Below, in pieces: positions 9,108-18,646 of a stretch of DNA of 64,000 nt (position 1 is the first letter of the stretch; each line of letters opens with the position of its first letter). Source of the DNA: Actinoplanes sp. TBRC 11911 (GTDB lineage: Bacteria > Actinomycetota > Actinomycetes > Mycobacteriales > Micromonosporaceae); assembly GCF_012933445.1 (NCBI RefSeq), contig NZ_JABBNC010000005.1, positions 1 to 64,000 on the forward strand, read 5' to 3'. A program made the translations under genes and the position numbers. The notes beneath the pieces are model-generated. The model worked only from the letters and a program-made list of their open reading frames with translations, was not told the DNA's origin and did not search any database.

Positions 9108-9323
9108 ATGCTTGACAAGATTCTGTTCTTCATTCTTTCGGCACTGGCCGCGTTGACGTTGTCTCCGATCATCGCGGGAATCGCCGTCTGGGCGGGGGCT
9201 TTCGCCGGCATGACTGGCGGCGCGCTGATCATCCTGTTCGGCAGCACGACCGCCGGCGTTTTCGCCGCGCTCATGACGCTCGCCGGCCTCGCGGCCAACC
9301 TGTTCTTCTCGAGCTCGAAGTAG
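9108..9323 (+). CDS. Small two-helix membrane protein
   Basis: A 71-residue protein from ATG 9108, preceded by CTGGAG at 9096. Nearly the whole sequence is hydrophobic and Gly/Ala-rich: MLDKILFFILSALAALTLSP, then a second helix GALIILFGSTTAGVFAALMT and a C-terminal FFSSSK. It is probably a small integral membrane or holin-like protein, but no family is recognised. The open frame upstream of the ATG lacks coding character and overlaps the preceding intergenic region. Confidence 0.6.
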   Translation: MLDKILFFILSALAALTLSPIIAGIAVWAGAFAGMTGGALIILFGSTTAGVFAALMTLAGLAANLFFSSSK

Positions 9324-9449
9324 CCCCAGTGCGCCGCCGGCCCCACCTGCGGAAAGGTCGCCGTCATCACGAACATCGGACGGCGTTCGAGCTCGCACCT
9401 CGCCAGCCTGAACACCAGCGCGGCCTGGGACTGGACGTTCGCCACAGCA

Positions 9450-10173
9450 ATGTTGAAATACATTACGACCGGCGACGCCGATGTCCTGCGCGGCCTCGCG
9501 GACACCAGCCGGCCACCTCATGAGCAGGCCGCGGCCGCTGTCGCTTATGCCGCTGCGTTGCTTGAGGACGGGTGCCCCGACATGGCAGTTCAGGAACTAG
9601 AGGCACTCCTCGTTCGCGACGAACTGGATCTGGTTGATCATGCTTGGGTGCAGCTTCAGCACGCCAGAGCACTCAGCGAATTGGGCCGACGGCAGGAGGC
9701 ACGCGACGAAGCGCTAAGCCTGATCGGTCTGGGTCACCTGGCCGCCTACGACGTCACCGCCGCCGCGATCGGCGGCGCGGCCGCGAGCACCGTAATGGCC
9801 GTCTCCGACTGGGATGCGCAGGACTTCGCCAGCACGATGTCAGCCTCTGACACCACTGGGTCCTGTCTCCATCAAACCCGGTGCAGGACAGCGCCACCAG
9901 ATTAGCGGGTGGGGACTATCCGAACAGGTCAACAAGTCGTTCCGCGCATGGAGTCGCGACAGTGCCATAGCGTTGATATCAGTTGACGAAGCCTGGCTGC
10001 ATCTGCGGTCGGCCTCGTTACTCGCGGGCCTGCTCGGTGATCACACAGCATGGCGCAACACCACACGTGACTTGGCCGTCTACATGCTGACCGATCACGA
10101 GCACGGAATCGACGCCGAAGCCGTCGCTGAATCGCTGTTGACCAGCGGGCTCAGGCGCGCCTCATCGGCGTAG
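9450..10173 (+). pseudogene. Actinobacterial TPR-like protein, disrupted by a short insertion
   Basis: The first half (9450 to about 9865) reads MLKYITTGDADVLRGLADTS, an Ala-rich helical repeat (AVAYAAALLEDGCPDMAVQE) and SDWDAQDFASTMSASDTTGS. The second half, in another frame, resumes WGLSEQVNKSFRAWSRDSAI and continues to the stop at 10173. From memory, homologues join these as DTTGSWWRSQ...GL. The junction at 9863-9905 contains about 22 extra bases, bounded by GTCCTG and CAGGAC, that shift the frame. Such proteins are regulatory or of unknown function. Confidence 0.6.
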
Positions 10174-10220
10174 CAGCTTGCCACCCTGCGCCAATTCGGC
10201 CAGCGTCGGGCCGGTGGCTC

Positions 10221-10605
10221 GCACTGACCAGCCTCCCGCTGGGTGTGGTCGTGCTCGACGGCGGCATGCAGGTCCGGGCCTGGAATCCCCGGCGCGGAAG
10301 ATCTTTGGGGGCTGCGTCAGGACGAGGTGATCGACCAGCACTTCCTCACCGTCGACATCGGCTTGCCCACCGATCGGCTGCGGCCGCTGATCCGGGCCGT
10401 CCTCGCGGGCGACTCCGTCCGGTAGGAGACGACGATCGATGCGGCCAGCTGCCGCGGTCGCCCCATCAAGGTCGACCTCTCCTGCATCCCGCCGCACGAC
10501 CGCACCGGCCCCGCCGCCATCCGGATGATGCGGGGTCGTCAGCGGGGATTAGCTCAGGGACAGGCGAGTCAGATATTAACCAGCAGCCGGGACGGGCCGA
10601 GATAG
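10221..10605 (+). pseudogene. PAS-domain fragment of a CheR/histidine-kinase-type protein
   Basis: Reads LTSLPLGVVVLDGGMQVRAW and NPR, then after a frameshift near 10280 EDLWGLRQDEVIDQHFLTVD and IGLPTDRLRPLIRAVLAGDS. An in-frame TAG at 10423 follows, then ASCRGRPIKVDLSCIPPHDR to a stop at 10605. This is the PAS module seen after CheB/CheR domains in bacterial signalling proteins. No other domains remain, and one frameshift plus one stop make it non-functional. Confidence 0.7.
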
Positions 10606-10839
10606 ACGGTCGCCGCGCACACCCGGCAGGCCAACAACCTCGAACCCACCGTCCTGCTGGGACTGGCCGGCATGCGCACCAGGAACGCTGCGTACGGCAG
10701 CGAGTGAGACATCGGCCGGTCTCGCTCGGTATCAGCTCATCAACGGTTGACGTCCGGGGGTAGGTGCCGAGAAGCGAAAACCCGCACGATCCGTAATCGG
10801 ACAGTGACATGCAGTCGCGGACATGGCTATGGTGTGCCG

Positions 10840-11994
10840 GTGTCCGACCAGTCACAAGTGACGGATGCTCGGTCGCCGGTCACGCCGGGTGGTGCGGAGC
10901 GGCTTGAGGCAGGCACCGCGCTGTGCCTGTCCGGCGGCGGCTACCGGGCGATGTTGTTCCACGTCGGGGCGTTGTGGCGGCTCAACGAGCTGGGGTGGCT
11001 GCCGCGGCTGGACCGGGTGTCCAGTGTGTCGGGTGGGTCGATCACCGCCGGGGTGCTCGGATTCGGGTGGTCGCGGCTGGTCTTCGACGCCGGTGGAGTC
11101 GCGGGCAATCTCGATGAGGTCGTGGTCGCGCCGGTGCGTGCGCTCGCTGGCTGGACAATCGACGTGCCGTCGGTGATTCGTGGACTGCTCGGCCGCGGCA
11201 CTGTGGCCAGCCGGGCCGCCGCCGCGTATCGCAAGCATCTGTTCGGCGCGGCCACCCTGCAGCGGTTGCCGGACCGGCCCCGGTTCGTGATCAACGCGAC
11301 GAACCTGCAGACCGGAACCCTGTGGCGGTTCTCGAAGCCCTACATGGCCGACTACCAGATCGGCATGATCCAGAATCCGGACGTCGCGTTGGCGGTGGCG
11401 GTCGCGGCGTCGGCGGCTTTTCCGCCGGTGCTGTCGCCGCTGCGGTTGAGTCTGCGGCGGGAGGCGTTCGCGGCGGACGGGCGCGGCGAGCTGTTCCGGC
11501 CGCCGTTCACCGAGGAGGCGGTGCTCAGCGACGGCGGCGTGTACGACAACCTCGGGTTGGAGACGGCCTGGAAGCGTTACCTCACCGTCCTGGTCAGCGA
11601 CGGCGGCGGCCACATGGAACCGGCGGGTGAGATCCCGGGCGACTGGGTGCGCGCGTCGATCCGGGTTGGTTCGGTTGTCGACAACCAGGTGCGGAGTCTG
11701 CGTAAGCGCCAGGTGGCGGCCGCGTTCCTGGCCGGGGACCGGAGCGGCGCCTACTGGGGCATCCGGGGCAACATCGCCGAAGTCGAGCCGTTGCCGGGTG
11801 CCCTGCCCTGTCCGCGTGAGCAGACCTCCGCGCTCGCCGCGGTGGCAACGCGGCTGTCGCGCATGGAGCCGGTCCGGCAGCAGCGGCTGATCAACTGGGG
11901 TTACGCGGCCGCCGACGAGGCGATGCGCCGCTGGGTCGTCCTCGATGCGCCCGCGCCCGCGGGGTTTCCGTATCCGTCGGCCGGCGTCGGGTAG
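10840..11994 (+). CDS. Patatin-like phospholipase
   Basis: A 384-residue cytoplasmic acyl hydrolase of the patatin/cPLA2 superfamily. The oxyanion-hole segment is LCLSGGGYRAMLFHVGALWR. The nucleophile elbow is SVSGGS, and the catalytic Asp lies in LSDGGVYDNLGLE. It would cleave phospholipid acyl chains by a Ser-Asp dyad. No signal peptide is present. Start choice is GTG 10840 (or GTG 10834); the frame before that is not coding-like. The next gene begins 7 bases after the stop, so this heads a three-gene operon with a double metalloprotease and an MBL-fold hydrolase. Confidence 0.85.
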   Translation: MSDQSQVTDARSPVTPGGAERLEAGTALCLSGGGYRAMLFHVGALWRLNELGWLPRLDRVSSVSGGSITAGVLGFGWSRLVFDAGGVAGNLDEVVVAPVRALAGWTIDVPSVIRGLLGRGTVASRAAAAYRKHLFGAATLQRLPDRPRFVINATNLQTGTLWRFSKPYMADYQIGMIQNPDVALAVAVAASAAFPPVLSPLRLSLRREAFAADGRGELFRPPFTEEAVLSDGGVYDNLGLETAWKRYLTVLVSDGGGHMEPAGEIPGDWVRASIRVGSVVDNQVRSLRKRQVAAAFLAGDRSGAYWGIRGNIAEVEPLPGALPCPREQTSALAAVATRLSRMEPVRQQRLINWGYAAADEAMRRWVVLDAPAPAGFPYPSAGVG

Positions 11995-12000
11995 CGGGAC

Positions 12001-15000
12001 GTGACGGCACCGGAGCCGGCCTTCCGCGAGCTGCGGGTGTTCGCGGTCGACCCGGGAATGACGGCCCGCTTCGCCACCGCCGTGCTCAACGAGCGGATCG
12101 CCCGGATCCGATGGGAACCGCTGGAACCGGGTCCGGTCGGCGAATACCTCGAGATCCGCGACGAGGACAAGGATCGGCGCCGGCTCTTTCCGCCGATCGA
12201 CCTGGACCGTCCGGAGTTGCTCGCGCAGTACGGGCTGTCCCCGTCGGACGGCAATCCGTGGTTCCGGCAGCAAATGGTCTACGCGGTCGCGATGACCACG
12301 ATCAGCCGCTTCGAGCAGGGGCTCGGCCGGCCGGCTCAGTGGGCGCCGCTGCCCGAACCGGACGTGAGCGGCTCGACCCACCGGCGCCGGCTCGTGCTGT
12401 TCCCGCACTATCAGGAGATGGCCAACGCGCACTACGACCCGGAGGCCGGACTGTGCTTCGGCTACTTCGCCGGAATGGCGGAGACTCCGCTGGCCGGTAC
12501 GGTCGTGTTCACCTGCCTGTCCCAGGACGTCGTCGCGCACGAGCTCACGCACGCACTGCTCAAGGGCATGAACGTCGGTTTCCAGGACGCGGGCCCGGTG
12601 CACGAGGCGTTCGCCGACATGGTCGCGTTGTTTCAGCACTTCGACGACAGTGAGGTGCTGCGCGAGCAGATCCGGGCGATCGGCGGTGACCTGGAGCGGC
12701 GCAGCCAGCTCGGTGCGGTAGGTATGCAGATGGGTGAGGCCCTCGGCCTGCCGGACGGCCTGCGCAACGCTCTCGGCAGCAGCGGTCCGGACGGGGTGTG
12801 GCGGCCCCGGCGGCCGGATCCGCACGCGTACCAGAACGCCAAGGAGGATCACGAACGCGGTGACATCCTGGTGGCGGCGGTTTTCGACGCGTTCCGCGCG
12901 ATCTACACCGCGCGGGTGGCCGATCTGCGCCGCATCGCGACCGGAGGCACCGGGGTGCTGCCGGCCGGTGAGGCGCATCCCGATCTGGTGCACCGGATGA
13001 GCGTCGCCGCTGCCGCCACCGCCGGCGAGGTGCAGCAGATGTGCATTCGAGCGCTGGACTATCTGCCGCCGGTCGGTGTCACGTTCGGTGACTTTCTCCA
13101 GGCCATGGTCACGGCGGATCGCGACGTCGATCCCGAAGACGCCGAGCACCGCAGGGTGGCCGTGCTGGAGGCCTTCCGCGGTTACGGGATGCTGCCCTCG
13201 GGCGTTCTGACGGTCTCCGCCGACACCATGGCATGGCCCGGCGCTTCCTCCGCCGACCAAATCCAGACCATCACCGATTTCGTACGGGATTTGGCCCGCC
13301 GCACCACATATTGGACGCTGCCGACCGACCGGGCGCGGCTGTGGGAGCTGCGCGAGGGTTGGAAGCGGGACCTGGCCGCGGCGTTGCGTTCGGCGAAGGC
13401 GCGGGTGGGACCGGTCAACGGCGCCGAGGCGCTGGAGGTGAGCTCGTGCGATCTGCGCCGCCGGGCCGGCTCGGCGGGCAGCCTGTCCCTGGAATGGGTG
13501 ATCAAGATTGTCCAGGACGGGCGGGGTGTCACGCTGCTCGTCGACGCCGACAGCGGGCGGCTGAACTACCTGATCACGACGGGATCCGGGCCCGGCGAGC
13601 GGCTGAGCCTGCTCGAGCGCAGCTCGCAGTTGGTGCAGCCGGTGCCTGCGCGGCGGCTGCTCCGGGCGTACGCGGTCGATCCTGATCTGGGCATTGAGCT
13701 CGCCTCGGCGGGCATCAACGAGGTGACCCTGGCCGTGCCGTGGGAGCGCGGGCCCGGCGGTGCCGACATCCTCCAGCCGGGACCCGCCGGTGAGTATCTC
13801 GAGGTGATCGACCACGATCCGGCGAGCGGCGCCTACTACGCGCCGGTGGATCTCAACCGGCCGGCGATCGTCGCCCAGCACGGCCTGACGCCCTCGGAGA
13901 GCAACCCGCAGTTCCATCAGCAGATGACCTACGCGGTGGCGATGCGGATCATCCGGGATTTCGAGTCGGCGCTGGGCCGGCTGGTGTTGTGGTCGCCGCG
14001 GCGACGTTCGAGCGGGCGCGAGGAGTACGTGCGGCGGCTGCGGATCCATCCGCACGCGCTGCGCGAGGCGAACGCTTATTACAGCCCGGCGCGCAAGGCG
14101 CTGCTGTTCGGCTACTTCACCGCGCCGAGTGTCGAGGACGGCCCGCAGCTCACCGTGTTCACCTGTCTGTCGCACGACATCGTGGCGCACGAGGTCACGC
14201 ACGCCATCCTCGACGGCATCCACCGTCGTTTCGACGAACCGACCAATCCGGACGTGCTCGCGTTCCACGAGGCGTTCGCCGATCTGGTGGCGCTGTTCGA
14301 GCATTTCTCCGTACCTGACGTGCTGGTCCAGCAGATCGCCGAGACCCGCGGCGATCTCACCGCGCAGAACCGGCTGGGTGAGCTGGCCCGGCAGTTCGGC
14401 CGGGCCACCGGGCGGCGCGGTGCGCTGCGCACGGCGATCGGTAAGGCCGACCCGACGGCGTACCGGCGGGTGAGCGAGCCGCACGAGCGCGGGGCGATCC
14501 TGGTCGCCGCGGTCTTCGACGCGTTCCTGACCATCTACCGGGCGCGGGTCGCCGACCTGCTGCGTATCGCGACTCAGGGCACCGGCGTCCTGCCGAAGGG
14601 CCGGCTGCATCCGGACCTCGTCCGCCGGCTGGCCGACGAGGCCGCCGCGGCCGCGGGGCGGGTGCTGCGCATGTGTATCCGCGCGCTGGACTACTGCCCG
14701 CCGGTGGACATCACCTTCGGCGACTACCTGCGCGCGCTGATCACCGCGGACGTCGAGCACGGTGCCGAGACCCACGACCGAGTGGCGTTCGTCGAAGCCT
14801 TCCGCCGCCACGGGATCGTGCCGGAGGACGTGCGTACCCTGTCCCCGGACGGCCTGCTGTGGCGCCCGACCGCGGCCGCGCCGGACGAGAATGACGCGGT
14901 CGTGCTGGAACCGGTACGCAAATGGGCGGTGGACATCCCGTCGTGGCATCTGACCCGCGACCGCCGGGAGCTGTTCGACCTGACCCGGGGCCACCGGCGT

Positions 15001-15372
15001 GGACTGCATCGCTATCTGAGCGGCGTGGCCAAGGCCGGTGGCTGGGCGTTGCGCGACATCGACCCGGCGCTACCCTTCGAGGTGCATTCCCTGCGACCGT
15101 CGACCGGCAGCGATGTGGCCGGCCGGCCCGACCTGCACTGGATCATCGAACTGATCCAGGCGGTCCCGCAGCCGGGTGGTGCGACACTGCTCGGCGGATG
15201 CACGCTGATCGTCGACGGGCGCACCGGACGGGTTCGCTACACCATCCACAAGCGGCTGGACCCGGACCGCCGTGAGCGTCAGCTGGCCTACCTGAGCGAG
15301 CCCGGCGGCCTGGCCGCGACCTACTTCACCGAGCCGGCGGGCGAGCCGTTCGCCCTGCTGCACCGGGGGTGA
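12001..15372 (+). CDS. Tandem-duplicated M4-like gluzincin metalloprotease
   Basis: A 1123-residue protein built of two homologous halves (about 1-545 and 555-1123). Each half has an N-terminal segment with GEYLEI/GEYLEV, a YAVAM helix, the zinc motif and the same downstream pattern. Half 1: HELTH at 180-184 and HEAFAD at 201-206. Half 2: HEVTH at 730-734 and HEAFAD at 756-761. HExxH followed by a Glu about 20 residues on is the gluzincin layout. Both halves repeat HERG-ILVAAVFDAF and MCIRALDY. No signal peptide is seen, so it is probably intracellular. GTG 12001 lies 7 bases after the patatin stop. Both active sites look intact. Confidence 0.85.
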   Translation: MTAPEPAFRELRVFAVDPGMTARFATAVLNERIARIRWEPLEPGPVGEYLEIRDEDKDRRRLFPPIDLDRPELLAQYGLSPSDGNPWFRQQMVYAVAMTTISRFEQGLGRPAQWAPLPEPDVSGSTHRRRLVLFPHYQEMANAHYDPEAGLCFGYFAGMAETPLAGTVVFTCLSQDVVAHELTHALLKGMNVGFQDAGPVHEAFADMVALFQHFDDSEVLREQIRAIGGDLERRSQLGAVGMQMGEALGLPDGLRNALGSSGPDGVWRPRRPDPHAYQNAKEDHERGDILVAAVFDAFRAIYTARVADLRRIATGGTGVLPAGEAHPDLVHRMSVAAAATAGEVQQMCIRALDYLPPVGVTFGDFLQAMVTADRDVDPEDAEHRRVAVLEAFRGYGMLPSGVLTVSADTMAWPGASSADQIQTITDFVRDLARRTTYWTLPTDRARLWELREGWKRDLAAALRSAKARVGPVNGAEALEVSSCDLRRRAGSAGSLSLEWVIKIVQDGRGVTLLVDADSGRLNYLITTGSGPGERLSLLERSSQLVQPVPARRLLRAYAVDPDLGIELASAGINEVTLAVPWERGPGGADILQPGPAGEYLEVIDHDPASGAYYAPVDLNRPAIVAQHGLTPSESNPQFHQQMTYAVAMRIIRDFESALGRLVLWSPRRRSSGREEYVRRLRIHPHALREANAYYSPARKALLFGYFTAPSVEDGPQLTVFTCLSHDIVAHEVTHAILDGIHRRFDEPTNPDVLAFHEAFADLVALFEHFSVPDVLVQQIAETRGDLTAQNRLGELARQFGRATGRRGALRTAIGKADPTAYRRVSEPHERGAILVAAVFDAFLTIYRARVADLLRIATQGTGVLPKGRLHPDLVRRLADEAAAAAGRVLRMCIRALDYCPPVDITFGDYLRALITADVEHGAETHDRVAFVEAFRRHGIVPEDVRTLSPDGLLWRPTAAAPDENDAVVLEPVRKWAVDIPSWHLTRDRRELFDLTRGHRRGLHRYLSGVAKAGGWALRDIDPALPFEVHSLRPSTGSDVAGRPDLHWIIELIQAVPQPGGATLLGGCTLIVDGRTGRVRYTIHKRLDPDRRERQLAYLSEPGGLAATYFTEPAGEPFALLHRG

Positions 15373-15376
15373 GCAG

Positions 15377-16657
15377 GTGCCCCGGGTGCGCGTACGAATG
15401 TTTCGGCAGGGACTGGGCGACTGTTTCCTGCTGACCGTCACCGACGACAACGCCGAGCACCACTTGCTGATCGACTTCGGCGTCCTGCTCGGCACCCGCG
15501 ATGCCACGGCCGTGATGCGGACGGTCGCCTCGGACATCGTCGACGTCACCGGCGGGCACCTGGACGCCGTGGTGGCGACGCACGAGCACTGGGACCACAT
15601 CTCCGGATTCCAGCAAGCCCGCGACGTGCTGGCCGGCCTGGTCATCGACGAGGCCTGGCTGGCCTGGACCGAGATCCCCCACGATCCGCAGGCCGAGGCC
15701 CTGCGCGAGCGCCACGACAACGCGCGGCGCCGCATCGCCGCCGCGGCGCAGGCCTGCGCCGCTACCGACATCCGCCGCGCCGAACGGCTGCACGGGCTGC
15801 TCGGCTTCTACGGTGACCTGGCCGCGGCCGGCAAGGGTGCGACCACGGCGTCGGCGATGCAATGGGTCAAGGACAACGCGACGGCGATCCGATACCTGGA
15901 ACCGGGCGACCGCTTCGACGCCCTCGGCTTGGGAATCCATGTGCTGGGCCCGCCCCGCGACCCGAAGATGATCAAGAAGAGCGATCCTAGCCGCGCCCAC
16001 CCCGAGGTCTACACCCTCGATGCCGGATCCGACCTGCTCACCTCGAGCCCGCCGTTCGACAGCTTCTTCGCCGTCGGCGCCGAGGCCACACCGATCATCG
16101 AACGCTACCGGGAGGCCGCGCAGCGGTGGCGCCGGATCGACACCGACTGGGCCGGCGCGGCCGAGATCCTCGCCCTGCGGCTGGATTCCGACACGAACAA
16201 CACGAGCGTGGTGCTCGCCATCGAACTCGGCCCCGGCGGTCCGATCCTGCTCTTCCCCGGTGACGCGCAGGTCGGCAGCTGGCTGTCCTGGGAAATGCTC
16301 GAATGGCCGGGCCCGGTGCGGTCGGCCGATCTGCTCGCGCGCACGGTCCTCTACAAAGTCGGCCACCACGGAAGCCACAACGCGACGCTGCGCGCTAAGG
16401 GCCTGGAGCAGATGACCAGTCCGGACCTGGTGGCGATGATCCCGGTCGACCGGGTGATGGCGCAGAGGCAGCGGTGGAACATGCCGCTGCCCTCGCTGCT
16501 GCGGCGGCTGGAGGAGAAAACCCGAGGACGGATTCTGGACGCACAGTTAGGCCGGCCCGAGGTCAGACCGGAGGCGTTGAGCCGGGCCGACTGGGAACGG
16601 TTCCTGGCTCGAACCGCCGTCGCGCCCCGCTGGGTCGACTACGAGCTGGATTGGTGA
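15377..16657 (+). CDS. MBL-fold metallo-hydrolase, ComEC/Rec2-like
   Basis: A 426-residue soluble metallo-beta-lactamase-fold protein. The N-terminus has GLGDCFLLTV and HHLLIDFGV. The metal motif THEHWDH is at about residues 67-73. A late strand has LLFPGDAQVGSW, and KVGHHGSHNA supplies the final histidines, as in ComEC-type hydrolase domains. Substrate is unknown; nucleic acid or phosphodiester are typical. GTG 15377 lies 4 bases after the upstream stop, so it completes the operon. No membrane segment is present, unlike true ComEC. Confidence 0.85.
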   Translation: MPRVRVRMFRQGLGDCFLLTVTDDNAEHHLLIDFGVLLGTRDATAVMRTVASDIVDVTGGHLDAVVATHEHWDHISGFQQARDVLAGLVIDEAWLAWTEIPHDPQAEALRERHDNARRRIAAAAQACAATDIRRAERLHGLLGFYGDLAAAGKGATTASAMQWVKDNATAIRYLEPGDRFDALGLGIHVLGPPRDPKMIKKSDPSRAHPEVYTLDAGSDLLTSSPPFDSFFAVGAEATPIIERYREAAQRWRRIDTDWAGAAEILALRLDSDTNNTSVVLAIELGPGGPILLFPGDAQVGSWLSWEMLEWPGPVRSADLLARTVLYKVGHHGSHNATLRAKGLEQMTSPDLVAMIPVDRVMAQRQRWNMPLPSLLRRLEEKTRGRILDAQLGRPEVRPEALSRADWERFLARTAVAPRWVDYELDW

Positions 16658-16738
16658 GGGCGGCTTTCGTTGACGGCCGGTTTCCGCGTCGCGCGTCACC
16701 AGTGAGTAAAAGGTTTGGTACACCACGAAAGCTCCCGG

Positions 16739-17581
16739 TCACCATCGTTGCGATCCCTCAGCTGGGTTGCCTTGAGCGAACCGGGAGATGTGGTCCCACC
16801 GTTCGAGGCCGGCGAGGCGGCCGGCGTACTCGGTTCGAAGCGCGTCGAGTCCGTTGATGCCGAACAACACCCGCAGGGGCGGATCCGGGGTATCGGCGAT
16901 GGCGAGGATCGCTCGAGCGGTGGCCGCAGGATCTCCAGGGGTGAAACCGACGGAGGCTTTTGTCATCTTGCAAGCTTCTCGGGCATGGGTGTACGCGGGC
17001 TCCGGGGTGACATGAGGTGAGTTGGTGCCCAGCTCGGTGGGGAAGGCGATCGGTTCGATCAAGGTGACGTGGATTCCGTGGGCGATGACCTCGGCCGCCA
17101 GCGACTGGCTCATGGCTTCGAGTGCCCATTTCGACGCGTGGTAGATACCCATCGTCGGATATGCGATGAGACCATCGAATCCGGAGACCTGCATGATCCG
17201 GCCGCGGCGGCGACGGCGCATGCCGGGCAGCACCGCGCGGGTGGTCCACAGCGCACCGAAGAAGTTGACGTCCATCTGTGCGCGGGCATGCTCGGCGCTG
17301 ACTTCTTCTACCGCGCCGATCAGCATGTGCCCGGCGTTGTTGACCAACAGATCGATGCCGTGGAATCGCTGCTCGGCGGCTTTGATCGCCGCATTGACAG
17401 CAACGCGATCGGTGACATCCAGTTCGAGCGTGAGCACGCGGTCGCCGTAGCGGTGGGTCAGCGGTACTAGCGCCTCGGTGTTGCGGGCGGCGGCGACGAG
17501 GTTGTCGCCGCGCTCCAGGATGGCTTTGGCCCAGTAGGCACCGAGCCCGCTGGACGCGCCGGTGAGAAACCAGGTGTCCAT
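16739..17581 (-). CDS. SDR-family NAD(P)-dependent oxidoreductase
   Basis: A 280-residue classical short-chain dehydrogenase. TGASSGLG is the cofactor loop at about residues 7-14. DLLVNNAGHM is the NNAG motif, and YHASK holds the catalytic Tyr and Lys. It interconverts alcohols and carbonyls using NADP or NAD; substrate is unknown. ATG 17581 is preceded by AAGAGGA. The frame stays open upstream only because a transporter remnant is fused in frame. It shares direction with the second SDR at 17818. Confidence 0.9.
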   Translation of the reverse strand: MDTWFLTGASSGLGAYWAKAILERGDNLVAAARNTEALVPLTHRYGDRVLTLELDVTDRVAVNAAIKAAEQRFHGIDLLVNNAGHMLIGAVEEVSAEHARAQMDVNFFGALWTTRAVLPGMRRRRRGRIMQVSGFDGLIAYPTMGIYHASKWALEAMSQSLAAEVIAHGIHVTLIEPIAFPTELGTNSPHVTPEPAYTHAREACKMTKASVGFTPGDPAATARAILAIADTPDPPLRVLFGINGLDALRTEYAGRLAGLERWDHISRFAQGNPAEGSQRW

Positions 17582-17797
17582 GATGATCCTCTTCCAAGAT
17601 CGGGTTAGATCGAACGTGCAAAGCAAAGCGGCGGCGAGGACGCAGGCCAGGACCATGAAGAGGAAATCGCGAGTGTTGCTCGCATACCCGGCCAGGGTCG
17701 TTCGGGAGTCGAGGAAGAGGGACCCGAAGATCGCCACCCCGGTAGATCCAGCACCGGCTCCGGGGAGCCGGTGCTCCCACCGCATCGTGGCCACGAA
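17582..17797 (-). pseudogene. C-terminal remnant of an MFS drug-efflux transporter
   Basis: Directly in frame upstream of the SDR start, the sequence GAGAGSTGVAIFGSLFLDSR then DFLFMVLACVLAAALLCTFD resembles the last two transmembrane helices of DHA2-type MFS exporters. The rest of the transporter is absent, so this is a deletion remnant between the two SDR genes. Confidence 0.5.
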
Positions 17798-17817
17798 CAG
17801 CGGATACGGCGAATCGC

Positions 17818-18627
17818 TCAGTGCACGGCCGAGCCACCGACCTCAGACCACTCGATTGCCTCGTTGAGCCGCCGGCGTTCGAAATCCACCGCCATCTGCA
17901 CCGCGAGCGGGCCCAGCGGCAGGTGGGACGGCAGGTTTTCCGACTTCACGATGCGTACGATGACGTCGGCTCCCCATTTCGGGTCGGACCCCGGCGACGT
18001 CGAGTTCGGGTCGCTGATGAGCCGCGCCCGCGCGCCCACCGTCGAGTCGTACTCCGGCGGAATGTCGTTCCTGCGCATCGTCGAGCCGAACTCGGTTTCG
18101 AATGGGCCCGGCTCGACCACCATGGTGCGGATGCCTAACGGCTTCGTTTCCGCGGCGAGCGTGCGGGTGAAACCGTCAATGGCGAACTTCGACGTCGAGT
18201 AGGCACCGAGGCCCGGGCCGGCGCCGACGCGGCCGCCGATCGCGGAGACCTGGACGATCGTGCCCGAGCCTTGCTCCTTCAGGATCGGTAGAGCGGCCAT
18301 CGTGACGTTGTAGTAGCCCCAGAAGTTCGTTTCGAACTGCGCCCGGAAGTCGCCCATCGTCTCGATCGGACCGAAGCTCGCGTAGCCGGCGTTGTTGACC
18401 ACCACGTCGAGGCGGCCGAAACGCTCGACCGCGGCGGACACGGCCTTGTCCACCTGGTCGGTGCGAGTCACGTCGACCTCGAGCGGAAGGACCCGGTCGC
18501 CGAAGCGGGCAACGAGATCCTGCGACGGCGTCCGAGCGGAGGCAACTACTTGATCGCCCGCCTCGAGGGCGGCGATGGCCAGGGCGCGGCCCAGGCCGCG
18601 TGACGTACCCGTGATGAACCAAATCAT
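17818..18627 (-). CDS. SDR-family oxidoreductase
   Basis: A 269-residue short-chain dehydrogenase. TGTSRGLG is at residues 6-13, VVVNNAGYASFG follows in the middle, and the catalytic motif YSTSK comes after the SAIGG Ser strand. It belongs to the group often annotated as oxidoreductase/short-chain dehydrogenase in actinomycetes; substrate is unknown. Its start faces the TetR gene across a 60-base gap that contains a perfect inverted repeat, so it is the likely target of that repressor. Confidence 0.9.
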   Translation of the reverse strand: MIWFITGTSRGLGRALAIAALEAGDQVVASARTPSQDLVARFGDRVLPLEVDVTRTDQVDKAVSAAVERFGRLDVVVNNAGYASFGPIETMGDFRAQFETNFWGYYNVTMAALPILKEQGSGTIVQVSAIGGRVGAGPGLGAYSTSKFAIDGFTRTLAAETKPLGIRTMVVEPGPFETEFGSTMRRNDIPPEYDSTVGARARLISDPNSTSPGSDPKWGADVIVRIVKSENLPSHLPLGPLAVQMAVDFERRRLNEAIEWSEVGGSAVH

Positions 18628-18646
18628 GGAACTTAGTAAAAAGCAG

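Noticed and set aside
10852..15009. 1385-residue minus-strand open frame opposite the patatin and metalloprotease genes
   Set aside because: It is antisense to two genes with clear motifs. It is rich in Arg, Gly and Pro, typical of a GC-driven shadow frame.
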